Positions 43,886-55,382 of a stretch of DNA of 64,000 bases are shown piece by piece. Origin of the DNA: Gemmatimonadota bacterium (GTDB lineage: Bacteria; Gemmatimonadota; Gemmatimonadetes; Gemmatimonadales; Gemmatimonadaceae); assembly GCA_016871895.1 (NCBI GenBank), contig VHBO01000005.1, positions 1 through 64,000 of the forward strand, written 5' to 3'. The notes under the pieces are model-generated. The model searched no databases, was not told where the DNA came from, and saw nothing but the letters and a program-made list of their open reading frames with translations. A program made the position numbers and the translations under genes. Position 1 is the stretch's first letter. The number at the start of each line of letters is the position of its first letter.

Positions 43886-45006
43886 TGCGACTCGACCGAC
43901 TCGTCCTGCGGGAGATCCGTCTCCCCCTCAAGGAACCCTTCCGCATCTCCTCCGGGGAGATGCGCGACCGTCGGATCCTCCTCTGCGAGCTCACCAACGC
44001 CGACGGCGCATCCGTCTGGAGCGAGTGCGTCGTGGATGATCTCCCGAACTACTCCCCGGAGACGCTCGACACCGCGTGGCCCACGATCGTGCGCGTCCTG
44101 GCGCCACGCCTCCTCGGGCAGCCCATCGCCGCGCCGGGTGATGTCTTCGCGCGCTTGGATGAGGATGTCCGCGGCCACCAGATGGCGAAGGCCGCGCTCG
44201 AGATGGGGATGTGGGGGCTCGCCGCGACGCAGGCGGGGCTCCCGCTCGCGCGGCTCATCGGCGGTACGCGCGAGCGGATCGCCACGGGGATCTCGCTCGG
44301 GATCCAACCGACGGTCGAGCGCCTCATCGAGAAGGCCCGCGAGTCGGTCGCGGCAGGCTACCAGAAGGTCAAGATCAAGATCGCGCCCGGGAAGGATGTC
44401 GCGTGGGTGCGTGCCGTCCGCGAGGCGGTCGGGCCCGACGCGCATCTGATGGCGGATGCCAACAACGCCTACACCCTCGCCGACGCCGACCATCTCGCAG
44501 CCCTCGACGACCTCAATCTGATGATGATCGAACAGCCACTCGCGCACGACGACCTCGTGCGCCACGCGACGCTCCAGCGTCGGCTCCGCACCCCGCTCTG
44601 CCTCGACGAGTCGATCATCTCGCTCGACCGCGCACAGGATATGGTCACGCTGCAGGCGGGCCGGATCATCAACATCAAGCCGGGCCGCGTCGGGGGCTTC
44701 GGGCCTTCACTCGCGATCCACGACTTCTGCCAGGCGGAAAGGCTCCCCGTTTGGTGCGGCGGGATGCTCGAGAGCGGGATCGGCCGTGCGTACAATGTCG
44801 CGCTCGCCTCGCTCCCGAACTTCACGCTCCCGGGCGATCTCTCGCCCAGCGCCCGGTATTGGGCGCAGGATGTGGTGACGCCGGAATGGACGATGGATGC
44901 GCACGGGATGGTGCGGGTCCCGCTCGACCGCCCGGGAATCGGCGTCGAGGTGGACCGCGCGCGCATCGAGGCGTTGACCGTGCGCACCGAAGAGCTGCGC
45001 GCGTGA
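43885..45006 (+). CDS. menC: Enolase-superfamily N-succinylamino acid racemase / o-succinylbenzoate synthase
   Basis: The 373-residue protein has all five catalytic and metal residues of the OSBS/NSAR group, each offset by two from the Amycolatopsis enzyme: K163 and K165 in KVKIKIAPG, D191 in MADANNAY, E216 in IEQPL, D241 in LDESI and K265 in NIKPGRVGG. OSBS belongs to the classical menaquinone route, but this genome carries mqnB and mqnD of the futalosine route in the same window. With GNAT and M20 partners, racemisation of N-succinyl amino acids is the better reading. Start is ATG 43885 (TGATG overlap); GTG 43882 is an alternative. Confidence 0.88.
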   Translation: MRLDRLVLREIRLPLKEPFRISSGEMRDRRILLCELTNADGASVWSECVVDDLPNYSPETLDTAWPTIVRVLAPRLLGQPIAAPGDVFARLDEDVRGHQMAKAALEMGMWGLAATQAGLPLARLIGGTRERIATGISLGIQPTVERLIEKARESVAAGYQKVKIKIAPGKDVAWVRAVREAVGPDAHLMADANNAYTLADADHLAALDDLNLMMIEQPLAHDDLVRHATLQRRLRTPLCLDESIISLDRAQDMVTLQAGRIINIKPGRVGGFGPSLAIHDFCQAERLPVWCGGMLESGIGRAYNVALASLPNFTLPGDLSPSARYWAQDVVTPEWTMDAHGMVRVPLDRPGIGVEVDRARIEALTVRTEELRA

Positions 45007-46250
45007 GCGAGGGAGCCGCTGCCGATACGGTGACGGGACGCGCGACCGCGGTGTCAGGCGCCCTCGCTCAGTTCACAGCGGAGGAGCGCGCACAGGTACT
45101 CGCACTTCGGCGCGCGCTGCACGTCGCGCCCGAACTCTCGTGGCAGGAGCACGGCACGCAGCGCACCCTCCGCGCCGCGCTCGAGGCCGCAGGGATCACG
45201 GCGATCCGCGAGGTCGCGGGGACGGGGCTCGTCGCCACCATTCCCGGCACCGATCCCACCGCGCCGATCATCGCGCTCCGCGGTGACATCGACGCGCTCC
45301 CCATCGCCGAGGAGACGGGACTCCCCTTCGCCTCAACGCACCCCGGGGTGATGCACGCCTGCGGCCACGATCTGCACGCCGCGTGGACCGTCGCCGCGGG
45401 GATCCTTCTCGCGAAGGCGCCGGCGCCGGGGACGGTCCACCTCGTGTTGCAGCCGGCGGAGGAGGTCGGCGAAGGGGCGGCGCGCATGCTCGCCAGCGGC
45501 GCCCTCGATGGCGTCCGCGCGATCTTCGGCGGGCACGTCGACTGGCGGTTTCCCGTCGGCGAGGTCGTCGCGACGGACGGCGCGATCGCGGCGAGCACCG
45601 ACACCTTCGAAGTCGTCTTCCACGGCCGCGGTGGGCACGGGGCCCGTCCACAGGATGCGCGCGATCCGATCGTCGCGCTCGCGGCCTTCGTGATGGAGGT
45701 GCAGACCCTCGTCTCGCGCCGTCTCGATCCCGGACTCCCCGGCGTGGTCTCCGTGACAATCGCCGAGGCCGGGAGCGCAGCGAATGTGATCCCGGAGCGT
45801 GCGCGTGTGGCCGGCACCATCCGCGCGACGACGCCCGCCGCACGCACCCTCCTCTGCGACGGCGTGCGGGCGGTGGCCGAGTCGGTCGCCGCGCTCCACG
45901 GGGTGCGGGCGGAGTGCACGCTAAGCGAGGGGACCCCACCGCTCCTCAATGCGCCGGTGGCCGCCGCCTGCGCACGCGCCGCGGTGCGCGAGGTGATGGG
46001 GGAGTCCGCGCTGACCGCTCTGCCGACCGCGAATATGGGAGGCGAGGACTTCGCCTTCTACACGGAACGGATGCCGGGGTGCTTCCTCCGCATCGGCACC
46101 CTCGGCGAGGGCCGGAGCGCGGCGGGCGTGCACACGCCTCGCTTCGATCCCGACGAGACCGCACTCTTCATCGGTGGGGCGGTGCTCGCTGCCTGTGCGC
46201 GCGTCGCGAGCGCACCGGGATCAGTGTTCACGACCGGCACGGTACGTTGA
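45003..46250 (+). CDS. M20D amidohydrolase, putative N-succinyl-L-amino acid hydrolase
   Basis: The 415-residue cytoplasmic enzyme has the M20D landmarks: LRRALHVAPELSWQEHGT, LRGDIDALPIAEETGLPFAS, metal-binding HACGHDLHAA (Cys-x-His), QPAEEVGEGA (Glu-Glu), HGRGGHGARPQDARDP in the lid domain, and NMGGEDFAFYTERMPGCFLRIG with the last metal ligand near the C-terminus. It has no signal peptide, unlike the other M20 protein at 25141. GTG 45003 overlaps the racemase stop as GTGA, and homology begins about 25 residues later. In the proposed route it removes succinate specifically from the L-isomer, making the conversion irreversible. Confidence 0.85.
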   Translation: MSEGAAADTVTGRATAVSGALAQFTAEERAQVLALRRALHVAPELSWQEHGTQRTLRAALEAAGITAIREVAGTGLVATIPGTDPTAPIIALRGDIDALPIAEETGLPFASTHPGVMHACGHDLHAAWTVAAGILLAKAPAPGTVHLVLQPAEEVGEGAARMLASGALDGVRAIFGGHVDWRFPVGEVVATDGAIAASTDTFEVVFHGRGGHGARPQDARDPIVALAAFVMEVQTLVSRRLDPGLPGVVSVTIAEAGSAANVIPERARVAGTIRATTPAARTLLCDGVRAVAESVAALHGVRAECTLSEGTPPLLNAPVAAACARAAVREVMGESALTALPTANMGGEDFAFYTERMPGCFLRIGTLGEGRSAAGVHTPRFDPDETALFIGGAVLAACARVASAPGSVFTTGTVR

Positions 46251-46258
46251 CCGACGAG

Positions 46259-47335
46259 ATGAACGCGTCCGCGCCGACGCACGGCGTGCTCCGCCCGATC
46301 GACCCCGCGCATCCGGATGAGGCACTGCTGCAGGAGGCCGCGGCGCTCCTCCGCGGTGGCGGGCTCGTCGCCTTTCCCACGGAGACCGTCTACGGGCTCG
46401 GCGCGCACGCGCTCGATGCCGCGGCGGTCCGGCGCATCTTCTCCGCGAAAGGACGTCCCGCCTTCAATCCGCTGATCGTGCACGTTCCCGACGTCGCGAC
46501 GGCGAAGACGTTGGTGACGGCGTGGCCCGAGGTCGCCGATCGGCTCGCGGCACGGTGGTGGCCCGGGCCGCTGACGTTGGTGCTCCCCAAGCGTGCGATG
46601 GTGCCAGACGAAGTGACCGCGGGACGCGCGAGCGTGGCGATCCGGATCCCCGCACATCCCGTCGCGCGCGCGCTGTTGGCCGCGGTCGGGCTTCCGATCG
46701 CCGCGCCGAGCGCGAACCGCTTCACCGAACTCTCCCCCGTGACGGGGGCGCAGGTGGCGCGATCGCTCGGGGATCGGGTCGCGATGATTCTCGACGGAGG
46801 GCGGACGCCGGTCGGGATCGAGAGCACCGTGGTGGACTGCACGACGACACCGCCGACGCTGCTGCGGCCCGGGACCATCACGCGCGCCGAGCTCGAGGTG
46901 GTGGTGGGCCCGTTGCAGGATCCCGCGCCGGTGACGGATGCCGAGGCGCCACGCGCCGCACCCGGGATGATCGCGCGGCATTATGCGCCGCGGGCGATGG
47001 TGCGGTTACTCGACGCCGATGCGCTGGCACGCGCGGTGGCCACCGAGCGACAGCGCGGCACCGAGGCACCCGCGACCCGCGAAGCGGAACCTGTCTCGGC
47101 TGGAGCGAATCGTCCCGCGGCGATCACTTGGAGCGAGGCCGGCCGCGCCGCGGCGGCGGACCTCCACGTGCATCTCCATCTCGACGCGTCGCCGCTCGCG
47201 TATGCGGCGGAGCTCTACGCCGCCTTGCACGCGGTGGACGACGCGGGCTGCGGGACCGTGCTGGTCGAGCAGGTGCCGATGGATCCAGCGTGGGACGGGA
47301 TTCGCGACCGCCTCGCGCGCGCCGCGCACCCCTGA
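46259..47335 (+). CDS. tsaC: L-threonylcarbamoyladenylate synthase (Sua5 type)
   Basis: This enzyme makes threonylcarbamoyl-AMP from threonine, bicarbonate and ATP, the first step of the universal t6A modification at tRNA position 37. The 358-residue protein has the YrdC domain in the first 210 residues: [55 protein letters not shown] and [16 protein letters not shown]-terminal Sua5 domain follows after the [12 protein letters not shown] linker, so it is the longer Sua5 form and not the short TsaC. It starts 8 nt after the M20 stop, which may place it in the same transcript without a functional link. Confidence 0.93.
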   Translation: MNASAPTHGVLRPIDPAHPDEALLQEAAALLRGGGLVAFPTETVYGLGAHALDAAAVRRIFSAKGRPAFNPLIVHVPDVATAKTLVTAWPEVADRLAARWWPGPLTLVLPKRAMVPDEVTAGRASVAIRIPAHPVARALLAAVGLPIAAPSANRFTELSPVTGAQVARSLGDRVAMILDGGRTPVGIESTVVDCTTTPPTLLRPGTITRAELEVVVGPLQDPAPVTDAEAPRAAPGMIARHYAPRAMVRLLDADALARAVATERQRGTEAPATREAEPVSAGANRPAAITWSEAGRAAAADLHVHLHLDASPLAYAAELYAALHAVDDAGCGTVLVEQVPMDPAWDGIRDRLARAAHP

Positions 47336-47399
47336 CGGCAGCATCCGGAGGCACGGGCCGCCCCCTTGCCCCGGCGCACGGCCCCGGCGATATCACGGC

Positions 47400-48314
47400 A
47401 TGTTGCCAATCGACCTCCGCGGGAAGCGCGCCCTCGTCGCCGGCGTCGCCGACGACAACGGCTTCGGCTGGGCCATCGCCAAGTGCCTCATCGAGGCGGG
47501 CGCGACGGTCTGCGTCGCTACCTGGCCGCCGGCGCTCAACATCTTCCTGAACCTTCTCGAGCGCGGGAAGCTCGACGCCTCGCGCACCCTCGGCGACGGC
47601 TCGCTGCTCAGCTTCGAGAAGATCTACCCGCTCGACGCCGTGTACGACCGGCTCGAGGACGCGCCAGCCGACGTGCGCGAGAGCAAGCGCTACAAGGACG
47701 TGGGCGACTTCTCGATCGCCGGGCTCGCCGTACGCGCGCGCGAGGACTTCGGCGAGGGGTCGATCGACATCCTCGTCCATTCCCTTGCAAATGGCCCCGA
47801 GGTGAAGAAGCCGCTCCTCGAGACGAGCCGCGCCGGCTACCTCGCGGCCGTCGGCGCGAGCGCCTACTCTCTCGTGGCGATGCTGCGCGAGTTCGGGCCG
47901 CTGATGCGCGCGGGCGGGAGCGTCGCCTCGCTCACCTACCTCGCGAGCGAGCGCGCGATCCCGGGCTACGGCGGCGGGATGTCATCGGCCAAGGCCGCAC
48001 TCGAGAGCGACACGCGCGTCCTCGCCTATGAGGCGGGCCGGAAGTACGGCATCCGCGTGAACACCATCTCCGCTGGCCCGTATGCGTCGCGCGCGGCAAG
48101 TGCCATCGGCATCATCGACGATATGGTGAAGTACTGCGAGGGGAACGCCCCGCTCAAGGAACGGCTCGAGGCGATCGAGGTCGGCACGGCGACGGCCTTC
48201 CTCTGCTCCCCGCTCGCCTCGGCGGTCACCGGAGTCACACTGTACGTGGACAAGGGGATCCACGCGATGGGGATGGCGGTGGACCCGAGCACAGTGCCGC
48301 CGATCGCGGGGTGA
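47400..48314 (+). CDS. fabI: Enoyl-ACP reductase, plant/chlamydial-type FabI
   Basis: This NADH-dependent reductase performs the last step of each fatty acid elongation cycle. The 304-residue protein is about 40 residues longer than E. coli FabI. It carries the insertion seen in plant plastid and chlamydial enzymes: [64 protein letters not shown] and [21 protein letters not shown]. The catalytic lysine is in [20 protein letters not shown], and [15 protein letters not shown] covers the substrate loop. ATG 47400 is preceded by GATATCAC and no clear ribosome binding site. Confidence 0.95.
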   Translation: MLPIDLRGKRALVAGVADDNGFGWAIAKCLIEAGATVCVATWPPALNIFLNLLERGKLDASRTLGDGSLLSFEKIYPLDAVYDRLEDAPADVRESKRYKDVGDFSIAGLAVRAREDFGEGSIDILVHSLANGPEVKKPLLETSRAGYLAAVGASAYSLVAMLREFGPLMRAGGSVASLTYLASERAIPGYGGGMSSAKAALESDTRVLAYEAGRKYGIRVNTISAGPYASRAASAIGIIDDMVKYCEGNAPLKERLEAIEVGTATAFLCSPLASAVTGVTLYVDKGIHAMGMAVDPSTVPPIAG

Positions 48315-48340
48315 CCGTGGTGCGGTGATACGATCGACAT

Positions 48341-48377
48341 CGAGGCCATCCGCTCCGTCGTGGAGCGGATGGCCTCG
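48341..48377. terminator. Perfect 16-bp bidirectional hairpin between fabI and a GNAT gene
   Basis: CGAGGCCATCCGCTCC (48341-48356) and its exact reverse complement (48362-48377) flank the loop GTCGT. It lies between the convergent genes and can terminate both. Neither side has a U-tract. The same U-less design is seen at 15797-15831. Confidence 0.7.
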
Positions 48378-48382
48378 AGCGT

Positions 48383-48877
48383 TCACACCGCGCGCTCGTA
48401 CATCTGCACCGCGTACGCCCCGTCCTCAGACTCCCGCACGCCCATCGGCCGATACCCGAGTCGCTCGTGGAAGCGCTGGGAGCCGGGGTTCGGCGGCCGG
48501 AGATTCACCTCGAGCGTGACGCAGGGCCAACGACCGGCGACGGTCGCGTGCAGGTCGAAGTAGAGCGCGGTCCCCACCCCGCGGTTCCGTGCGCACTCCG
48601 CCACCACCACACGATCCAGATAGAGGAAGTCCGGGAGTCGCGCCGTGAACCAGGCGTAGTTGAGGCTCCAGTAGTCGAGCCCCGCCGGCACGCAGAGGAT
48701 GAACCCCGCAATCCCCTCGGCGTCCACCGCCACTCGATAGTACGTCGCGTGCGCCACGAGCCACGCCCACTCCGTCGCCGTGAGCGCGTTCACGTTCGGC
48801 GTCGCGGCGTTGTTCATCGCGAGCACGGTGGCCGAGTCGGCTGGCGTCGCGTCGCGCACGAGAAGGGGGGCGCTCAT
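48383..48877 (-). CDS. GNAT-family N-acetyltransferase
   Basis: The 164-residue protein has an acetyl-CoA binding motif in LDRVVVAECARNRGVGTALYFDLHA and the closing helix PNPGSQRFHERLGYRPMG. The N-terminal part (MNNAATPNVNALTATEWAWL) is typical of a subgroup of small GNATs. The acceptor is unknown. ATG 48877 follows a G-rich stretch. A GTG at 48916 would overlap the upstream stop as GTGA and is an alternative, adding 13 residues. It lies directly downstream of the second Asp-box gene on the same strand. Confidence 0.82.
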   Translation of the reverse strand: MSAPLLVRDATPADSATVLAMNNAATPNVNALTATEWAWLVAHATYYRVAVDAEGIAGFILCVPAGLDYWSLNYAWFTARLPDFLYLDRVVVAECARNRGVGTALYFDLHATVAGRWPCVTLEVNLRPPNPGSQRFHERLGYRPMGVRESEDGAYAVQMYERAV

Positions 48878-48912
48878 CGCGCCCCCCGACCCGGCCGGGA
48901 CTCCGGCATCCG

Positions 48913-52158
<3,246 letters not shown>

Positions 52159-52202
52159 GAAACAAATCTCCTGAAGGGGGAAGGACGAACGACCGATTGA
52201 TT

Positions 52203-53078
52203 CTACGGCATCTCGGGCAGGGACGCTGAACCGCGCTCGGCGCCACGCGACTCCACCTTCACCGCGAGGAGCTGGCGATCGGCGCGGTTGATGGTCTGGG
52301 CGACGGTCTCCGCTCCTTCCCTCGCGGCCCAGCCGAGCGAGAAGGGAACCGGTGCGGTGCGGAGCGCGACGTCGCGGAGACGCATCGCGACCCGCTCGGT
52401 CTGCTCGCGCGTGGCGCCGCGCAGCAGCACGATGAACTCGTCGCCCCCCACGCGGAACACCGGCTCCTCGGCGCGGACCTGCCGCATCAGGAAGCGGCTC
52501 ATCCGGATGAGCACGTTGTCCCCCATCTGATGGCCGTGCCGCTCGTTGTACTGCTTGAAGCGATCGACGTCGACATAGATGCAGCCCCACGTCGTCTCCG
52601 CCGCCTCGCACGCCTCACCGAGCGCGGCGAGATGCCGCCGGTTGAAGCAGCCGGTGAGAGGGTCCCGCAGGCTGTCGGCGCGGAGCAGCTCCTCCTGCGC
52701 CTTGCGCGCGGTGATGTCGACCATCGTGCCGAGATACCGGACCTCCCCGTCGGCCCCAACCAGGCGATGGCAGCTCTCGAGCACGGTCAGGAGGCCACCG
52801 TCCGGACGGACGAGATGGAGCTCCCAGTTGCTCACCGCGCCGTCGCGGTCCACCGCCTCACGTTCAGCGTGGAAGACCTCGGGGTCGACAATCATCTCGT
52901 GCACGCCATACGTGCATAGGTCGTCGAGACGACGGACACCGAGCAACCGGAGGAAGGCGGGATTCGCGTCGAGGATATCACCGCGCGGCGAGGCCACATA
53001 GACGGCGACCCGCAAGAGCGCGACGGCCCGGCGCAGCAGCTCAGGGTCGTCGAGATGAGAGCGGAGCGGATCGGTCAT
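52203..53078 (-). CDS. PAS-GGDEF diguanylate cyclase
   Basis: The 291-residue cytoplasmic protein has an N-terminal PAS domain (LLRVAVYVASPRGDILDANPAFLRLLG, then the PAC-like YLGTMVDITARKAQEELLR) and a GGDEF domain that begins DPLTGCFNRRHLAALG and has the active-site loop FRVGGDEFIVLL. It should make cyclic di-GMP from GTP. It has no membrane segments, so its signal is probably intracellular. ATG 53078 overlaps a short upstream ORF stop as ATGA. The strongly expressed-looking Asp-box gene follows 44 nt downstream. Confidence 0.9.
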   Translation of the reverse strand: MTDPLRSHLDDPELLRRAVALLRVAVYVASPRGDILDANPAFLRLLGVRRLDDLCTYGVHEMIVDPEVFHAEREAVDRDGAVSNWELHLVRPDGGLLTVLESCHRLVGADGEVRYLGTMVDITARKAQEELLRADSLRDPLTGCFNRRHLAALGEACEAAETTWGCIYVDVDRFKQYNERHGHQMGDNVLIRMSRFLMRQVRAEEPVFRVGGDEFIVLLRGATREQTERVAMRLRDVALRTAPVPFSLGWAAREGAETVAQTINRADRQLLAVKVESRGAERGSASLPEMP

Positions 53079-53218
53079 CGGGTCGCGGCCAGGCCGGCCA
53101 TCACGAGGAGATCGAGCGCGGCGTCGGCCGCGACGTGACGGAGGCCGGCGGTCCGCCAGATCGCGACACCGGCGCCGGCGAGGTCCGAAGGGGAGAGAGG
53201 GGAGGGCCCGGAGGTCAT
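53075..53218 (-). CDS. Possible 47-residue protein overlapping the diguanylate cyclase start
   Basis: An ATG at 53218 opens a 47-codon frame ending in the ATGA overlap with the cyclase start. The product contains SPSDLAGAGVAIWRTAGLRHVAAD and a hydrophobic end (ALDLLVMAGLAA). No homologue is recognised. The ATGA overlap and same strand argue for a real coupled small gene. The lack of a ribosome binding site and the 11-bp gap to the divergent GMC gene argue against it. Confidence 0.3.
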   Translation of the reverse strand: MTSGPSPLSPSDLAGAGVAIWRTAGLRHVAADAALDLLVMAGLAATR

Positions 53219-53229
53219 CACTACGAAGT

Positions 53230-55332
53230 ATGCCCCCCGTGGTGGACGCCGTCGACGGGGACGGCTTTCTTTCCCGTGTGCCTTCGACGCCCGTGGCCGC
53301 CCTGACCGACGCACAGCGCCGGACCCTCGCCGCCGCCGCGCGTCGCATCGTCCCACACGCCTTCGAGGACGCCGCACGCGGCGCACGGCTCGTCGAGGCG
53401 CTCGTCGCCCGGATCGCCACCCTCGCGCCGCGGCAGCGCGGCGAGGTCGCCCTCGCCCTCACCATCCTCGGCGCGCGGGCGAGCGCCCTCACGGTCGGCC
53501 TCCTCCCGCGCCCCTTCGTCGACCAGCGCGACGCCGACCAGGACCACCATCTCACGCGCTGGCTCGGTTCCTCCGTCGCGGCGTTCCGGAGTATCGCGCA
53601 GGCGGTCCGGCGCCTCGTGATCCTCACCGAGTACCTCACCCCCGAGGCACAGGGCGAGATCGGGTACCGCGGGCCGTACCACCTCCGCCAGCCGGCGGTG
53701 GGATGGGAGGGCGCGCTCGACGGCCACCCCACTGACGCCGAACCGGTGCGCCGCGCCGCCGACCCCGCGAGCGCGCATCATCCCCCGCCCTTCCGTACCA
53801 CCATCGCCCCGCTCGCGCTCGACGGCAGCGTCCTCCGCGCCGACGCGATCGTGATCGGCACGGGAGCCGGAGGCGCGGTGATGGCGGCGCGGCTCGCCGA
53901 GGCGGGACTCGATGTGCTCATCCTCGAGGCCGGAGCGCTCCGTGACGGCCGCGACTTCGCCGAACACGACGCGGACGCGCTCCGCGACCTCTACGCGGAG
54001 GGCGCGCAGCGCACCACCGACGACGTCGGTCTCTCGATCGTCCAGGGGGTCGGCGTCGGGGGCGGGACGAACATCAACTGGATGGTGATGCTCCGCACCC
54101 CGGACTGGGTGCTCGAGGAGTGGCGCACCGACCACGGCACCGAGGGGATGGGGGCCGCGGAACTGGCGCCCTACTTCGACCGGATCGAGTCCGAGGTGCA
54201 CGCGCGCGTCGTCCCCGACGACGCGCACTCCCCGGCGAACCGCGTCATCCTCGACGGGGCGGCGGCGCTCGGCTGGTCGGCGCGCGCCGTCGCGATTAAC
54301 GCCAAGGACTGCGTGCGCACCGGCTTCTGCGGCGCCGGGTGTCGCACCGGCGCCAAGCAGGGCGGGCTGCAGACCTTCCTCCCGCGGGCACACGCCGCGG
54401 GCGCACGGCTCCTCCCGCACGCGCGCGTCGCGCGGATCGAGCTCACGGAACGCGGCGGCCGCTTCCCGACCAAGCGCGTCCACTTCACCGAGACCACCAC
54501 GGGCCGCGCCGGCACCGCCATCGCCCCGATCGTGATCGTGGCCGGGGGCGCGATCGAGACGCCGGCGCTGCTGCAGCGCTCACGGATGGGCGGCGGCGGC
54601 ACGGGACGCTTCCTGCGCCTGCACCCGACCACCGGGATCTTCGGAGTGTACGACCGCGAGATCTACGGCGCGGGCGGGATCCCGATGACCACGATGTGCG
54701 ACGAGTTCCATCGCCTCGACGCGCACGGCTACGGTGTCTGGATCGAGTCGCCGCCGCTGCATCCCGGCATCGGCGCGCCGGCCGCGCCCGGCTTCGGGGC
54801 CGCCCATCGCGAGATGATGCTCGGCTTCAACCAGCTCGCCGCGCTCGTGATCCTCGCGCGCGATGGCGCGCGGCGCGGGCAGTCGGACGGTGATGTGCGC
54901 GTGCGTCGCGACGGCTCGCTCTCCATCCGCTATGCGCTCAGCGACGCCGACGCGCGACACCTCGAGACGGGGATGGTCGGGGCGGCGCGGCTCCACTTCG
55001 CCGCCGGCGCCCGCGAGGTCCACTCCGGGCAATCGCCGTCGATCACGCTCCGGCACGCGGGCGAGGTCGACCGACTGCGTGGCCGACCGATGGGCGCCAA
55101 CCAGCTGGCGCTCTTCTCCGCCCACGTGAACGGCACCGCCCGCCTCGGCGCCGACCGCCGCACCAGCGGCGTCGATCCGCACGGAGAGGTCTGGGACGCC
55201 CCCGGCGTCTTCGTCGCGGACGGCTCCCTCCTCCCGACCGCGCCCGGCGTCAACCCGCAGGAAACGATCATGGCGGTGGTGACGCTCATCGCAGAGCGGT
55301 TGCTCGCCCGCCGAAGCGCCACCACGGCCTGA
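53230..55332 (+). CDS. GMC oxidoreductase with an N-terminal Gluconate_2-dh3-like domain
   Basis: The 700-residue flavoprotein has a helical N-terminal domain (residues 20-150, LTDAQRRTLAAAARRIVPHAFEDAA) like gluconate dehydrogenase subunit 3. A GMC core follows: FAD loop VIGTGAGGAVMAARLAEAG near residue 217, GVGVGGGTNINWM, and C-terminal HVNGTARLGADRR with GVFVADGSLLPTAPGVNPQETIMA. CVRTGFCGAGCRTGAKQG is the cysteine-rich segment typical of long-chain alcohol oxidase-like GMC proteins. The likely reaction is oxidation of an alcohol group with FAD. The substrate is not known. No signal peptide is evident. Start choice is uncertain (GTG codons at 53242 and 53278 are possible). Confidence 0.83.
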   Translation: MPPVVDAVDGDGFLSRVPSTPVAALTDAQRRTLAAAARRIVPHAFEDAARGARLVEALVARIATLAPRQRGEVALALTILGARASALTVGLLPRPFVDQRDADQDHHLTRWLGSSVAAFRSIAQAVRRLVILTEYLTPEAQGEIGYRGPYHLRQPAVGWEGALDGHPTDAEPVRRAADPASAHHPPPFRTTIAPLALDGSVLRADAIVIGTGAGGAVMAARLAEAGLDVLILEAGALRDGRDFAEHDADALRDLYAEGAQRTTDDVGLSIVQGVGVGGGTNINWMVMLRTPDWVLEEWRTDHGTEGMGAAELAPYFDRIESEVHARVVPDDAHSPANRVILDGAAALGWSARAVAINAKDCVRTGFCGAGCRTGAKQGGLQTFLPRAHAAGARLLPHARVARIELTERGGRFPTKRVHFTETTTGRAGTAIAPIVIVAGGAIETPALLQRSRMGGGGTGRFLRLHPTTGIFGVYDREIYGAGGIPMTTMCDEFHRLDAHGYGVWIESPPLHPGIGAPAAPGFGAAHREMMLGFNQLAALVILARDGARRGQSDGDVRVRRDGSLSIRYALSDADARHLETGMVGAARLHFAAGAREVHSGQSPSITLRHAGEVDRLRGRPMGANQLALFSAHVNGTARLGADRRTSGVDPHGEVWDAPGVFVADGSLLPTAPGVNPQETIMAVVTLIAERLLARRSATTA

Positions 55333-55382
55333 CCGCCGCACCCGCCCCTCTCCCGCGCGCCTTCTCCATCGCTTCCCGCCTT

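Noticed and set aside
43885-45006. Classical menaquinone role (o-succinylbenzoate synthase) for the MenC-like enolase
   Set aside because: mqnB and mqnD show the futalosine route, no other men genes are near, and the GNAT and M20 neighbours fit the racemase pathway better.
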